A DNA stretch of 64,000 bases from Mesorhizobium sp. 65-26 (GCA_001899205.1 MKVL01000038.1:249938-313937), one strand, 5' to 3'; shown: positions 46,805 through 55,885, numbered from the stretch's first letter. Numbers and translations: made by a program. The notes: a model not told the origin generated them from the letters alone.

Positions 46805-46855
46805 CCCTTCGTCATCCACGGGCGAAGCGGACGCGGAGACCCGGGATGACGAGGT
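46805..46855. repeat. CGTCATCC palindromic repeat between convergent genes
   Basis: CGTCATCC (46810-46817) and GGATGACG (46844-46851) flank a GGCGAAGCGGACGCGGAGACC-like core. It is the same family as the element at 60862-60918. A likely transcription barrier between lacI and gnd. Confidence 0.7.
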
Positions 46856-46935
46856 TCGTAGGCTTCGGCCAATCTCGAACATTTGCGATCATTCACCGAC
46901 AGGGTGAACCTCGGCTACTGGCAGTCAATCCGAAC

Positions 46936-48360
46936 CTATCCTGCCGCCCCGCTGCCCCACGGCCCGTGGAACGCCCCCTGCTCGCCAATCCGCTCGAAGC
47001 CGTGCGCGCCGAAGAAGTCGCGCTGCGCCTGGATGAGGTTCGAGGTGCCGCGACCCTGGCGATAACTGTCGAAATAGGCGAGCGCGGAGGAAAGCGCCGG
47101 CACCGGCGAGCCTGCCTCCGAGGCCCTTGCCACGATGCGCCGGAGCGACGGATGCGCCTCGCGCATCATTTCCACGAAAGCCGGCGCCATCAGCAGGTTG
47201 ACCGACGCGTTTCCCTTGCCGAAGGCTTCCGCCATCGTGTCCAGCATCTGCGAGCGGATGATGCAGCCGGCCCGCCAGATCTTGGCGATCGTCGGCATCG
47301 GCAGGTTCCAGTCGAATTCCCTTGAGGCGCCGCTCATCACCGCGAAGCCCTGCGCGTAGGCGGCGATCTTGCCGGCGAACAACGCCAGTTCGAGATCCTC
47401 CAGCAGCGCATCCCGCGAACCGGAAATCCTGGTGACGCCGCCGCCATAGACCTTCTCCGCGGCGAGCCGCTCATCACGCATCGACGACAGCACGCGGGCC
47501 GCGACAGCGGCCTCGATCGCCGTTGCCGGAATGCCGAGCTGCTGCGCCTCGATGACCGACCACTTGCCCGTGCCTTTCTGGCCGGCGCGGTCGAGGATGA
47601 TATCGACCACCGGCTTGCCGGTCTTGGCATCGTCAGCGGCCAGCACCTTGGCTGTGATCTCGATCAGGTAGGAATTCAGCCGCCCCTTGTTCCATTCGGC
47701 GAACACAGCGCCGATCTCTTTCGGCCCCATGCCCAGCCCGTCGCGTAGTATGCCGTAGATCTCGGCGATCATCTGCATGTCGGCATATTCGATGCCGTTG
47801 TGGATGGTCTTGACGAAGTGGCCGGCGCCATTGGGGCCGAGCCAGGCGGCGCAGGGTTCGCCCTTGAACTTGGCCGAGATCGCCGTCAGCACCTTTTCGA
47901 CGCGCTTCCAGGAATCCTGCGTGCCGCCGACCATGATCGACGGCCCGTGACGCGCGCCCTCCTCGCCGCCCGACACGCCCATGCCGATGAAGGTCAGGCC
48001 CGAGCCCGAAAGCTCGGAGAAACGCCGCATCGTGTCGCGGAAATTGGCGTTGCCGGCATCGATGACGATGTCGTTGCCGGACAACACGCCGCGCAAGGCG
48101 GCGATCTGCTCGTCAACCGGCTTGCCGGCGAGAACCATGATGATGATCGGCCGCGGCGGCCGGATGGCGGCGGCCAGTTCCTCTAGGCTATGGCAGGGCA
48201 CCACCATGTCGCGCAGGGCGCCCGCGCTTTCGACGAAGGCGTCGGTTCGGGCCCGGGTGCGGTTGAAGACGGCGATGCGGTGCCCCTTTTCGGCGATGTT
48301 GAGCGCCAGGTTGGAGCCCATCGTGCCAAGGCCGATCAGGCCGATTTCGGCTTTTTCCAT
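46936..48360 (-). CDS. gnd: 6-phosphogluconate dehydrogenase (decarboxylating)
   Basis: Oxidative pentose phosphate pathway enzyme: 6-phosphogluconate + NADP to ribulose 5-phosphate + CO2 + NADPH. The 474 residues match the long dimeric form. Cofactor motif GLIGLGTMGSNLALNIAEKG, GMGVSGGEEGARHGPSIM substrate loop, catalytic Lys/Asn in AGHFVKTIHNGIEYADMQ, and the C-terminal tail QAQRDFFGAHGFER. The ATG at 48360 (MEKAEIGLIG) is the family start. It stands alone on the minus strand. Confidence 0.95.
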   Translation of the reverse strand: MEKAEIGLIGLGTMGSNLALNIAEKGHRIAVFNRTRARTDAFVESAGALRDMVVPCHSLEELAAAIRPPRPIIIMVLAGKPVDEQIAALRGVLSGNDIVIDAGNANFRDTMRRFSELSGSGLTFIGMGVSGGEEGARHGPSIMVGGTQDSWKRVEKVLTAISAKFKGEPCAAWLGPNGAGHFVKTIHNGIEYADMQMIAEIYGILRDGLGMGPKEIGAVFAEWNKGRLNSYLIEITAKVLAADDAKTGKPVVDIILDRAGQKGTGKWSVIEAQQLGIPATAIEAAVAARVLSSMRDERLAAEKVYGGGVTRISGSRDALLEDLELALFAGKIAAYAQGFAVMSGASREFDWNLPMPTIAKIWRAGCIIRSQMLDTMAEAFGKGNASVNLLMAPAFVEMMREAHPSLRRIVARASEAGSPVPALSSALAYFDSYRQGRGTSNLIQAQRDFFGAHGFERIGEQGAFHGPWGSGAAG

Positions 48361-48531
48361 CGTTTCATCCCTGCTTTCGAATTCTGTTGGAGGTGGTGTT
48401 TTGACCCGATGATTGACGACGCTTCGTCGCGGCGTCAACCGCCTCGCCGATTGTGGCGCCAAAGGAGCGCGCCAGGACTGGAAACACAGGCAACCGGCAT
48501 TTGCCGGCCGGCCTACCTGGATCTCGCGACG

Positions 48532-50160
48532 TCACTCGGCGCGGATGTCGATCGGCGCCTCGATCTTCACCATGTCAAAATCCGAGACGAGGATGTCGAG
48601 CCGCGCCGTCCAGCGTCCGGCGACGGGAATGACGAGCCCGTCGACCCGCCACGTGCCGTCGCCGGGCTTGGTAGCCGGCCGCTTCAGCGGCTCGATGCCG
48701 GAATCCGGCTTCGACAGCACCAGCGTCACCTCCTTGGCGTCGAGCGGTCCGAAGTCGCCCGTCATGATGACGATGGACGCGGTGACCGGTCCGGCGTGGC
48801 CGGGCGTGATGCTGAGGTCGGCCATGGCCTTCAGCGTGTGGATATGCGCCGATACAGGCTGGGCGGCGGCAATGGCGAGCGCGCGTGGCGGCGGCGTGAA
48901 GCGCCAACCGGCGGCAACGCCGAGAATTGCCAGTACGATCAGCATCTCCAGCACGATCGAACGCACGAGGCTGCGCCCAGCGAGTCCGTCGCCCGCTTCC
49001 GCCGGCACGGTGAACCGCCAACGGTTGAGCGCGGCGAGCGCGAAGAGAAGCAGGAGCAGCATCAGCTTGACCAGCAGCAGCCTGCCATAGGCTGTATCGA
49101 TCAACGCCTGTGGCGCCTGCACCTGGATGACCGCGAGCACGACGCCGGCGACCGCGAGCACTGCAACGACCGGCACGATGGCGCGCGAGAAGCGATGCAG
49201 GAACGGCACGGAACCGGTCGCCCGGCGACGCAGGGCGAGACCGAGCGGCGCCAGCGCCCCGGCCCAGAAAGCGATGCCGGCGCCATGCAGAAACACCATC
49301 GGCCGCGTCAGCCATTGCGGCGCCGCCGCGCTGGCGTGGCCGCTGGCGGCGAGCGCCGCGCCAACGCCGGCCAGTCCAAGCAGCGCGAGCGGCTTCGCGA
49401 TGGCTCGCGGTCCGGCAAGCGAAAGCAGGCCGAGGCCGAGTGATATCAGGGCAATGAGCACGGTCCAGGCAAAGCTGGTGCCCGCCGCCGTGCGCCATAT
49501 CACCGGGTCGGCGAAACGCGCCAAGGGCGCTCCAAGCGCGTCCAACCCCTGCAGGCCGAAGGAAACCACGGCCGCCGCCAGCCCGCACAGCAGCGCCGCG
49601 ACCACGAGCCTCTGTCCGGCGCGCGCCTCGCCAGCCAGCCATGCCAGCGCGAAGGCCCCGCCCACACCGATGAAAAGCCCGACATAGAGCAGAACCTTTG
49701 CCGCCCAGATCGCCGAACGGAGGCTCCAGTCGGTCGCCTCGGATACAGCCGGCGCGGCACTGGGCGCGCCGATGGAAAACAGCAGCGAACCGCCGACCGG
49801 ATGGCCGTCGGCCGAGATGACGCGCCAGCTCAGCACATGCGTGCCGGACACCAGCTTGCCCGGATTGTCGATCTCGACGGTCTGGTCGTCGAGCCTGAAG
49901 GAGGTAAGTGCCTGCGGTGTCCCGTCGGGCCGCACCAGGGTCAGCGCCAGCGGCGACACCGGCTCGCTGAAGGTCAGCGAGAAACGCTGCGGGCTGTCCG
50001 CGAGCACCGCTCCGTCAGCCGGATCGGTCTTGACAAGCGCGGCATGGGCAAGGGCAGCATTGGGCAGCGCAAGGACGAGCAGCAGAAGGATCGCGACCAG
50101 TCCGCCGGCGAACCGGCAGGCGGTTCGGCCAAAGACGGGAAACGGCTGCACTGCGCACAT
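48532..50160 (-). CDS. Copper resistance CopC-CopD fusion protein
   Basis: Fusion of 542 residues. Signal peptide (about 1-38, ends AALAHA), then a periplasmic CopC domain with the N-terminal copper-binding His in HAALVKTDPADGAVL and a C-terminal DGHPVGG. An eight-helix CopD membrane domain (about 165-430) follows, and a C-terminal YtkA/FixH-like beta domain (about 440-540). Proposed to move copper across the inner membrane. It follows the YcnI-like gene and has its own start at 50160 (MCAVQPFPV). Confidence 0.88.
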   Translation of the reverse strand: MCAVQPFPVFGRTACRFAGGLVAILLLLVLALPNAALAHAALVKTDPADGAVLADSPQRFSLTFSEPVSPLALTLVRPDGTPQALTSFRLDDQTVEIDNPGKLVSGTHVLSWRVISADGHPVGGSLLFSIGAPSAAPAVSEATDWSLRSAIWAAKVLLYVGLFIGVGGAFALAWLAGEARAGQRLVVAALLCGLAAAVVSFGLQGLDALGAPLARFADPVIWRTAAGTSFAWTVLIALISLGLGLLSLAGPRAIAKPLALLGLAGVGAALAASGHASAAAPQWLTRPMVFLHGAGIAFWAGALAPLGLALRRRATGSVPFLHRFSRAIVPVVAVLAVAGVVLAVIQVQAPQALIDTAYGRLLLVKLMLLLLLFALAALNRWRFTVPAEAGDGLAGRSLVRSIVLEMLIVLAILGVAAGWRFTPPPRALAIAAAQPVSAHIHTLKAMADLSITPGHAGPVTASIVIMTGDFGPLDAKEVTLVLSKPDSGIEPLKRPATKPGDGTWRVDGLVIPVAGRWTARLDILVSDFDMVKIEAPIDIRAE

Positions 50161-50270
50161 CTGGCTCACATCCTTGCCTGGGCAGGTCCGATCGCAAAGC
50201 CGTGGGGCATTCTTTCGGAATCCTGCGTACGGAGCGGCACGCCCGCGCGGGGCGCGCCGCTCCGGGGACA

Positions 50271-50789
50271 CTACTTCTTGGGCAGCAGGTTGATAGCGGG
50301 CGCCGGGAATTCCAACGCGTCCTCGTCCTGCCCCGCCGCCGGAATCTCGATCCAGCGGTCGGCGACGCCCTCGCATTCCTGCACAACCGGGAAATAGAGC
50401 TTCTGGCCGGCTGGCAGGTCCGCCGCCAGCGTGCCGCGGAAGACGAACTCGTCATAGAATTCATCCGGCAGGTTGCCGCCGCTCCAGTCCACTTCCTTCA
50501 CCCCTTCGGAAACCGCCTGGCCCCAGAGCTGGTAAGACTTGTCGTACTTGCCCTTCTTGGTTTGCAGCGTCCAGCCGGGCTTCGGCATCGGCTTGACCGA
50601 GAGGACGCCCTCGGGGATCTGCACGCGCACGCCGGTTGTCGCCTTGCCGTCGCAGCCATGCGGTACCCGCAGCACCGCCTTGTAGGTCGAGCCAACGGCC
50701 GCTTCCTGCGTCTCCAGCGTGATGTGTGCGGACGCGGCGCCCGTTCCGAATGCCAGCAGGACGCCGACGGACAGAAGATACTTTCTCAT
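50271..50789 (-). CDS. YcnI-family copper-binding protein (DUF1775)
   Basis: Periplasmic protein of 172 residues. After a signal peptide of about 20 residues, the mature N-terminus HITLETQEA offers the His used by YcnI to bind Cu(II), and the conserved Trp in GWTL is present. The middle part VRVQIPEGVLSVKPMPKPGW is diagnostic. It lies between the PCuAC-like and CopC-CopD genes. Confidence 0.88.
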   Translation of the reverse strand: MRKYLLSVGVLLAFGTGAASAHITLETQEAAVGSTYKAVLRVPHGCDGKATTGVRVQIPEGVLSVKPMPKPGWTLQTKKGKYDKSYQLWGQAVSEGVKEVDWSGGNLPDEFYDEFVFRGTLAADLPAGQKLYFPVVQECEGVADRWIEIPAAGQDEDALEFPAPAINLLPKK

Positions 50790-50823
50790 GATGATCCCTC
50801 CGAAAATCGAACCGCGTTTGCGC

Positions 50824-51357
50824 TCAGTCGCCATGGTCCATGCCCATCTCGCCCATGCCTTCGACGGCGAAATCGACGGTGACGCTGCCGGCCTTCTCGA
50901 AGGTCAGCGTCGCGGAGAATTTCTCGCCCTGCTTGGGTTGCCGCTTCAGGTCGATGAACATCAGGTGGTAGCCGCCCGGCTTGAGCTCGACCTTGCCGCC
51001 GGCGGGTATTTCCAGCCCCTCGGTCACTGCGCGCATCGACATGACGCCGTCCTTGACGGCCATCTGGTGCAGTTCCGCCTTGTCGGAAACGTCTGACGAA
51101 ATGGACACCAGCCTGTCGGCCGAAGTGCCGTTGTTGGTGACGGTGAAGTAGCCGCCGGCGACCTTGGCGCCAGCCGGCGTGGCACGCGACCACGGATGCC
51201 CGATTTCGAGATCGCCGACCTTGAATTCATGCGCCATCACCGCCTGGGCGCTGGCGAACAAAAGGGCGAAGACGAGGACGGCGATGCCGAGCCGCTCTTC
51301 GAAACTGCGCAGCAGGCGGCCATTGCGGCCGAAAGCTGCGTTGAGGAAATGAGACAT
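50824..51357 (-). CDS. Copper chaperone PCu(A)C
   Basis: Periplasmic Cu(I) chaperone of 177 residues that feeds copper to cytochrome oxidase. A long N-terminus with a membrane segment or signal peptide (about 23-42) leads to HPWSRATPAGAKVAGGYFTV. The metal set is visible as ELHQM with nearby Met residues (VMSM), then HLM in GGYHLMFIDL. A Met/His-rich C-terminus (GMGEMGMDHGD) may add metal binding. The YcnI-like gene starts 35 bp on. Confidence 0.9.
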   Translation of the reverse strand: MSHFLNAAFGRNGRLLRSFEERLGIAVLVFALLFASAQAVMAHEFKVGDLEIGHPWSRATPAGAKVAGGYFTVTNNGTSADRLVSISSDVSDKAELHQMAVKDGVMSMRAVTEGLEIPAGGKVELKPGGYHLMFIDLKRQPKQGEKFSATLTFEKAGSVTVDFAVEGMGEMGMDHGD

Positions 51358-51460
51358 GATTGCTCCATGAACAGGGAGTCGCGCCGGGGAGCCGGTCGCG
51401 AAGTGATTTGCTGTTGGATGATGACGCCCGGGAAAGGTTCCGCGGGCAGGCCGAATGGCG

Positions 51461-51844
51461 CTATGCCACCAGCGGCGGTGCGCGCGGATTGGACGGACTG
51501 CGTTCGCGCGGGAAATCCAGGTGCGGCGAGACCGCCGGCACGAAGGCGAGGATCTCGATCGAGCGATTTGCCAGCGCCAGCACCGCGCTCGGCGGCGGCG
51601 CATGAGCGGACGACAGCATGCTGCAGCCGAGCATGCAGCATGTCGGCAGATGCGATGGATGCTGGTCGCTGTCGGGAAGTTGGCCTGCCCCGTCATGGGT
51701 GCAGATGACGTTGCCGAACGCGTCGAGCTGCGAGGCGGACGGGCTGATGCCGAAGGCGAAGGCGCCGAGAACCGACTGGAGCAACAGCAGATAGGCCGCG
51801 ACAAGCGCGACCGGCATGCTCCACTGTCTCCCCGCTTTCCTCAC
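51461..51844 (-). CDS. DUF2946-like small membrane protein
   Basis: About 127 residues: one N-terminal hydrophobic helix (VALVAAYLLLLQSVLGAFAFG), then a Cys/His/Met-rich stretch (ICTHDG, HPSHLPTCCMLGCSM). That pattern and its location fit DUF2946 proteins that accompany copper genes. A GTG at 51844 gives the usual short basic leader; the upstream ATG (51901) and downstream ATG (51817) are alternatives. First gene of the copper cluster. Confidence 0.65.
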   Translation of the reverse strand: MRKAGRQWSMPVALVAAYLLLLQSVLGAFAFGISPSASQLDAFGNVICTHDGAGQLPDSDQHPSHLPTCCMLGCSMLSSAHAPPPSAVLALANRSIEILAFVPAVSPHLDFPRERSPSNPRAPPLVA

Positions 51845-51959
51845 GACCCAGCCTCTTGCGGCAACGGTCGTGATACCTATCACGAGCATGGCGGACGGCA
51901 AATCGCCAAATCAGCGCTGCGGCAACGCGGCGCGATGCGTCCGACTGAAGAATTCGCCC

Positions 51960-52859
51960 CTAGGGCTGTGGCTGGCGGCCCTCCGGGATGGAGCTCAGCA
52001 GTGTCTGACGCGCCGACTTCAGATGCTTGCGGCAGGCCGCGTCGACCTTGCCCGGATCGCGCGACTTCAGGGCCGCGATGTAGACCAGGTGCTCGCCGAT
52101 CGCCACTTCGTTGCGCTCGCGCTCCTGTGCCTTGTTCCACTGGTAGTGATAGTGGAAGATCATCGCGATGACATCATAGAAATCGACGATGAAACGGTTG
52201 CGCGAGGCACTGTGGATCAACCGGTGGAAACGTTCGTCGAGCTCTGAGAACGCGTTGAAGCGGGTGGCGATCTCACCCGCCAGCACATGATGCTCCGCTT
52301 CCAGCCGCTCGAGGTCCGCCCAGACCGGGCTGTCCGGAGGCAGGGCGACGAAGGCGGCGGCCGAGCGCAGCTCGAACATCTCGCGGATCTCGGTCAGCTC
52401 CAGCGCGAAGGCGCGCGTGAAGCCCTTCAGCACCCAGTGGCTGTTGCGGCGTTTCTCGATCAGCCCGAAGCGCGAGAAGCGGATCAGGAATTCGCGCACG
52501 CTGGTGGTGCCGACGCCGATCTCGCGCGCCAGCTCCAGCTCGTTGATCTGCATGCCGGCCTCGGCGCCGCCGGCGAGCAGCCGGCGCATGAAGGAGCGCT
52601 CGATGATCTCCGCCAGCGTGTCGGTCTCCTCCTCGGGGAAGAAATCCTCCGGCGTCGGGTCGCGCAGCACCGTCTTGCTGCGCTTGGCCCAGGCGATCAG
52701 CCCCGTCTCCTCCATGCGCGTCAGGATGCTGCGCACCGTGGTGCGGCTGACGCCGAGCAACGTTCCGAGTTCCGGCTCCGAAGGCAGGTTCCTGGTCTCG
52801 CCCAGCAGCCGCAGGCAGCGATTATAGGCGTCCTTATAGACGTTGTTGCTCTTCGACAT
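51960..52859 (-). CDS. GntR/FadR-family regulator with tandem winged helices and FCD
   Basis: A 299-residue regulator with unusual architecture. A first winged helix (about 8-68, LPSEPELGTLLGVSRTTVRSI) is followed by a second GntR-type helix-turn-helix (about 80-146, NELELAREIGVGTTSVREFL). Next comes an FCD ligand domain (about 150-290) with metal-binding-type Asp/His in ELDERFHRLIH and GEHLVYI. It is divergent from the UxaA-aldo/keto reductase-ABC cluster, so it probably represses it, with a sugar acid as effector (inference). Confidence 0.88.
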   Translation of the reverse strand: MSKSNNVYKDAYNRCLRLLGETRNLPSEPELGTLLGVSRTTVRSILTRMEETGLIAWAKRSKTVLRDPTPEDFFPEEETDTLAEIIERSFMRRLLAGGAEAGMQINELELAREIGVGTTSVREFLIRFSRFGLIEKRRNSHWVLKGFTRAFALELTEIREMFELRSAAAFVALPPDSPVWADLERLEAEHHVLAGEIATRFNAFSELDERFHRLIHSASRNRFIVDFYDVIAMIFHYHYQWNKAQERERNEVAIGEHLVYIAALKSRDPGKVDAACRKHLKSARQTLLSSIPEGRQPQP

Positions 52860-52920
52860 CCCTTGCCTCGTTGCAGGCTGGTGCCCGCCGGCTTGCCCGA
52901 CACGCGATACGATTTGCTTT

Positions 52921-52976
52921 CGCGCATGCTCCTTTCCGAAAATCGGGTATGATTTTCAAGGTCATCAGCGGCGCGA
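52921..52976. repeat. Degenerate GCATGCTCC/GAAAATCGGG-type repeat
   Basis: GCATGCTCCTTTCCGAAAAT (52923 onward) with a following GTATGATTTTCAAGGTCAT resembles a decayed rhizobial GATGATCCCGAAAA element. It lies between the GntR and UxaA genes. Confidence 0.4.
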
Positions 52977-53012
52977 CCGCCCCGGGGACGCACCAAGCGC
53001 TTGAAAAAACAA

Positions 53013-53041
53013 TTGACGCTAAAATGTTTTTTCCCGATAAA
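53013..53041 (+). promoter_or_regulatory. Promoter and operator of the uxaA-type gene
   Basis: TTGACG (53013-53018) and GATAAA (53036-53041) have 17-bp spacing. The spacer and -10 form AAATGTTTTTTnnnGATAAA (53022-53041), repeated before the ABC binding protein at 55866. A repressor bound here would cover the promoter. Confidence 0.55.
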
Positions 53042-53112
53042 AGACATTACCCGTTAACTGCCGCGTGTCAATCCGTCCCCCGCCTCCCAGGACCGTACCC
53101 AGGAAACTGCCC

Positions 53113-54618
53113 GTGAACCCCTCCAACAGCATCCTTCTGTCGCCCGCCGACAATGTCGCCGTCGCCAACGGCCGCATCGAGATCGGCACGGCGCTGCCGG
53201 GTGGCGCCACGGCCACCCAGGTGATCGAGCCCGGCCACAAGGTGGCGATCAAGCCGATCGCGACGGGCGAGGCGGTGGTCAAATACGCCCAGGCCATCGG
53301 CCGCGCCACGCAGGACATCGCGCCGGGAGAACACGTCCATTCGCACAATCTGGTGTTCGAGAGCGGACGCCTGCCCGTGGTGCCGCCGAGCGAAGCCGAG
53401 CATGCCACCGAAGCCGACCGCAAGCGCACCTTCATGGGCTACCGCCGCCCCGACGGTCGCGCCGGCACGCGCAACTTCATCGGCATCATCGCCAGCGTCA
53501 ACTGCTCGGCGACCGTCTGCCACGCCATCGCCGACGAAGCCAACCGTACGCTTCTGCCACGCTATCCCGGCATCGACGGCTTCGTGCCGATCGTCCATGG
53601 CCAGGGTTGCGGCATGAGCGCCACCGGCGACGGCATGATGGTGCTCCACCGCACCCTCGCCGGCTACGCCCGCCACCCCAATTTCGGCGGCGTGCTGATG
53701 GTGGGCCTCGGCTGCGAGGTCAACCAGCTTACCCTTTACGGCCAGAAGGGCGTTGCCGCGGGAAAACGGCATTTCAACATCCAGGACGCCGGCGGCTCGC
53801 GCAAGGCGGTCGAGAAGGCTATGGGCGTGCTTGCCGAGATCGCCGAGGAGATCGGCCAGTTGAAGCGCGAGCCGATCCCGGTCAGCGAGATCGTCGTCGG
53901 CCTGCAATGCGGCGGTTCGGACGGCATGTCGGGCATCACGGCCAATCCGGCGCTTGGCGCCGCCGTCGACATCCTCGCCGGCGTCGGCGGCATAGGCATC
54001 CTGTCGGAGACGACTGAGATCTACGGCGCCGAGCATCTCTTGGCCTATCGCGCCGCCACACCCGAGATCGCCGCCAAGCTCGACGGCTATGTGAAATGGT
54101 GGGAGGATCATGTCGCCAAGCATGGCGCCTCGATCGACAACAACCCCTCGCCCGGCAACAAGCGCGGCGGCCTCACCACCATACTGGAGAAATCGCTGGG
54201 CGCCGTCGCCAAGGGCGGGCAGACGCCGCTCAACGGCGTCTTCGGCTATGCCGAAAAGGTCACCGGCAACGGGTTGGTGTTCATGGACACGCCCGGCTAC
54301 GACCCCGTCTCGGCGACCGGCCAGGTGGCCGGCGGCGCCAACATCATCGTCTTCACCACCGGGCGCGGCTCGTGCTTCGGCTGCCGGCCGACACCTTCGA
54401 TCAAGGTCGCCACCAACTCGACCATGTACCACCAGATGGAAGACGACATGGACGTCAATTGCGGCGTCATCGCCTCCGGCGAGAAGACGATCGCCGGCAT
54501 GGGGCGCGAAATTTTCGAGCTGATCATCGAGACGGCCTCGGGCCGCAAGACCAAGAGCGAGGACTTCGGCTACGGCGACAACGAATTCGTTCCGTGGCAC
54601 CTCGGAGCAACGCTTTGA
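53113..54618 (+). CDS. uxaA: UxaA-family sugar-acid dehydratase (altronate dehydratase-like)
   Basis: A 501-residue dehydratase of the altronate/galactarate family. The N-terminal SAF domain (about 1-90) is fused to the catalytic UxaA C-terminal part: MGYRRPDGRAGTRNFIGI, HGQGCGMS, GLGCEVNQ, QCGGSDGMSG, RGSCFGCRPTPSIK and NCGVIASGE, with many iron-ligand cysteines. It removes water from an aldonate to give a 2-keto-3-deoxy acid. D-altronate is one candidate; given the aldose dehydrogenase partner, another aldonate is possible. The GTG at 53113 with AGGAAA upstream is preferred to GTG 53065. Confidence 0.85.
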   Translation: MNPSNSILLSPADNVAVANGRIEIGTALPGGATATQVIEPGHKVAIKPIATGEAVVKYAQAIGRATQDIAPGEHVHSHNLVFESGRLPVVPPSEAEHATEADRKRTFMGYRRPDGRAGTRNFIGIIASVNCSATVCHAIADEANRTLLPRYPGIDGFVPIVHGQGCGMSATGDGMMVLHRTLAGYARHPNFGGVLMVGLGCEVNQLTLYGQKGVAAGKRHFNIQDAGGSRKAVEKAMGVLAEIAEEIGQLKREPIPVSEIVVGLQCGGSDGMSGITANPALGAAVDILAGVGGIGILSETTEIYGAEHLLAYRAATPEIAAKLDGYVKWWEDHVAKHGASIDNNPSPGNKRGGLTTILEKSLGAVAKGGQTPLNGVFGYAEKVTGNGLVFMDTPGYDPVSATGQVAGGANIIVFTTGRGSCFGCRPTPSIKVATNSTMYHQMEDDMDVNCGVIASGEKTIAGMGREIFELIIETASGRKTKSEDFGYGDNEFVPWHLGATL

Positions 54619-54657
54619 GGCGTTGAGCCGCCTCGACCCCCAGGGAGGCACCACCGC

Positions 54658-55653
54658 ATGGACAAACGCCGCGTCGGCAACACCGCGCTCGAAGTGACGG
54701 AGGTGAGCTTCGGCGGCGCCGCCATCGGAGGTCTCTACCGCGCCTGTCCGCGCGAGGCCGCCATGGAGACGTTGCAGACGGCCTGGGACCTCGGCCTGCG
54801 CTACTTCGATACGGCGCCCTTCTACGGCTTCGGCCTGTCGGAACGGCGCTTCGGCGACTTCCTGCGCTACAAGCCGCGCTCCTCCTACGTGCTGTCCACC
54901 AAGGTCGGCCGCCTGTTCCGCCCCGTGCCGGAAGACCAGGTTCCGGACCATTCCTACGTCGATCCGCTGCCCTTCGCGCTGGACTACGACTACTCCTACG
55001 ACGGCATCATGCGGTCCGTCGATTTCTCCTATGCCCGGCTCGGCCTCAACAGGATCGACATCCTGTTCGTGCACGACATCGGCGTCTACACGCATGGCGT
55101 CGAGAAGACGAAACTACATTTCCGTCAGCTGATGGACGGCGGGCTGAAGGCCCTCGAGGAGCTGAAATCCTCCGGCACGATTTCGGCCTACGGCCTCGGC
55201 GTCAACGAAGTCCGTATCTGTCTCGATGTCATGCGCCGCGCTCCGCTCGACTGCATCCTGCTGGCCAGCCGCTATTCGCTGCTCGACCGCAGCGCCGAGG
55301 CCGAACTCCTGCCCCTGTGCCGCGAGCAGCGCACCTCGCTGATCGTCGGCGGCGTATTCAATTCCGGCATCCTTGCGACCGGCCCGACCACAGGCGCGCA
55401 TTTCGACTATCTGCCGGCGTCCGAGGACATTCTCGACCGGGTCACCGCCATGGAGAAGATCGCGGCCGAGGGTGGCTATCCGCTTCCGGCGGCGGCCTTC
55501 CAGTTCCCGTTGCGCGACCCTGTCGTGGCCAGCGTCCTGACTGGCACCGCCAAGCCAACCAACCTGTCGCGCAATCTCGAACTGCTGGATATCCAGGTGC
55601 CGCAAGCAGAGTTCGCCAAATACGATCCGCTCACTGTCGTGCAGCAGCTTTGA
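54658..55653 (+). CDS. Aldo/keto reductase (aldose 1-dehydrogenase/pyridoxal 4-dehydrogenase group)
   Basis: A 331-residue AKR barrel. Catalytic Asp/Tyr in FDTAPFYGFGLSE, Lys in LSTKVGRLF, His in LFVHDIGVY. Closest by pattern to D-threo-aldose (L-fucose) 1-dehydrogenases and pyridoxal 4-dehydrogenase. A GGGAGG box precedes the ATG at 54658. Its place 40 bp after the dehydratase suggests it oxidises the imported sugar to a lactone, which becomes the aldonate substrate. Confidence 0.87.
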   Translation: MDKRRVGNTALEVTEVSFGGAAIGGLYRACPREAAMETLQTAWDLGLRYFDTAPFYGFGLSERRFGDFLRYKPRSSYVLSTKVGRLFRPVPEDQVPDHSYVDPLPFALDYDYSYDGIMRSVDFSYARLGLNRIDILFVHDIGVYTHGVEKTKLHFRQLMDGGLKALEELKSSGTISAYGLGVNEVRICLDVMRRAPLDCILLASRYSLLDRSAEAELLPLCREQRTSLIVGGVFNSGILATGPTTGAHFDYLPASEDILDRVTAMEKIAAEGGYPLPAAAFQFPLRDPVVASVLTGTAKPTNLSRNLELLDIQVPQAEFAKYDPLTVVQQL

Positions 55654-55865
55654 TGTGTCTGGCGGCTGTGCAACGGCTTCACGATTGCGCGACCCGAGAC
55701 AGAGAACATACGTTCCATATTGACTAAATACCGGAACTAACATTCCATTTCGCAACCAAATGCCGGCGCGGCGACGGAGGAACCGCCACGCCGTCGAAGC
55801 ACAGGAGGAGCCAGCCCGAGACTTCCGCTTGCATCACCTGGATCGATGCACTATCAAAAAGCGGT

Positions 55866-55885
55866 AAATGTTTTTTATTGATAAA
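55866..55885 (+). promoter_or_regulatory. Second copy of the AAATGTTTTTT-GATAAA motif
   Basis: AAATGTTTTTTnnnGATAAA with all 17 specified bases identical to 53022-53041, 69 bp before the binding-protein start. TATCAA (55853-55858) and TTGATA (55878-55883) make it part of a larger palindrome. Otherwise I see nothing in the 300-bp gap 55654-55953. Confidence 0.55.

Noticed and set aside
53013-53041. Explaining the shared motif only as a sigma-70 promoter
   Set aside because: The second copy lacks a -35 at the right distance, yet its spacer sequence is conserved, so a protein-binding site is needed to explain it.
53068-55095. 675-residue open frame antisense to the UxaA and aldo/keto reductase genes
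   Set aside because: Shadow frame; low-complexity Asp/Gly/Arg/Ala composition and no motif.
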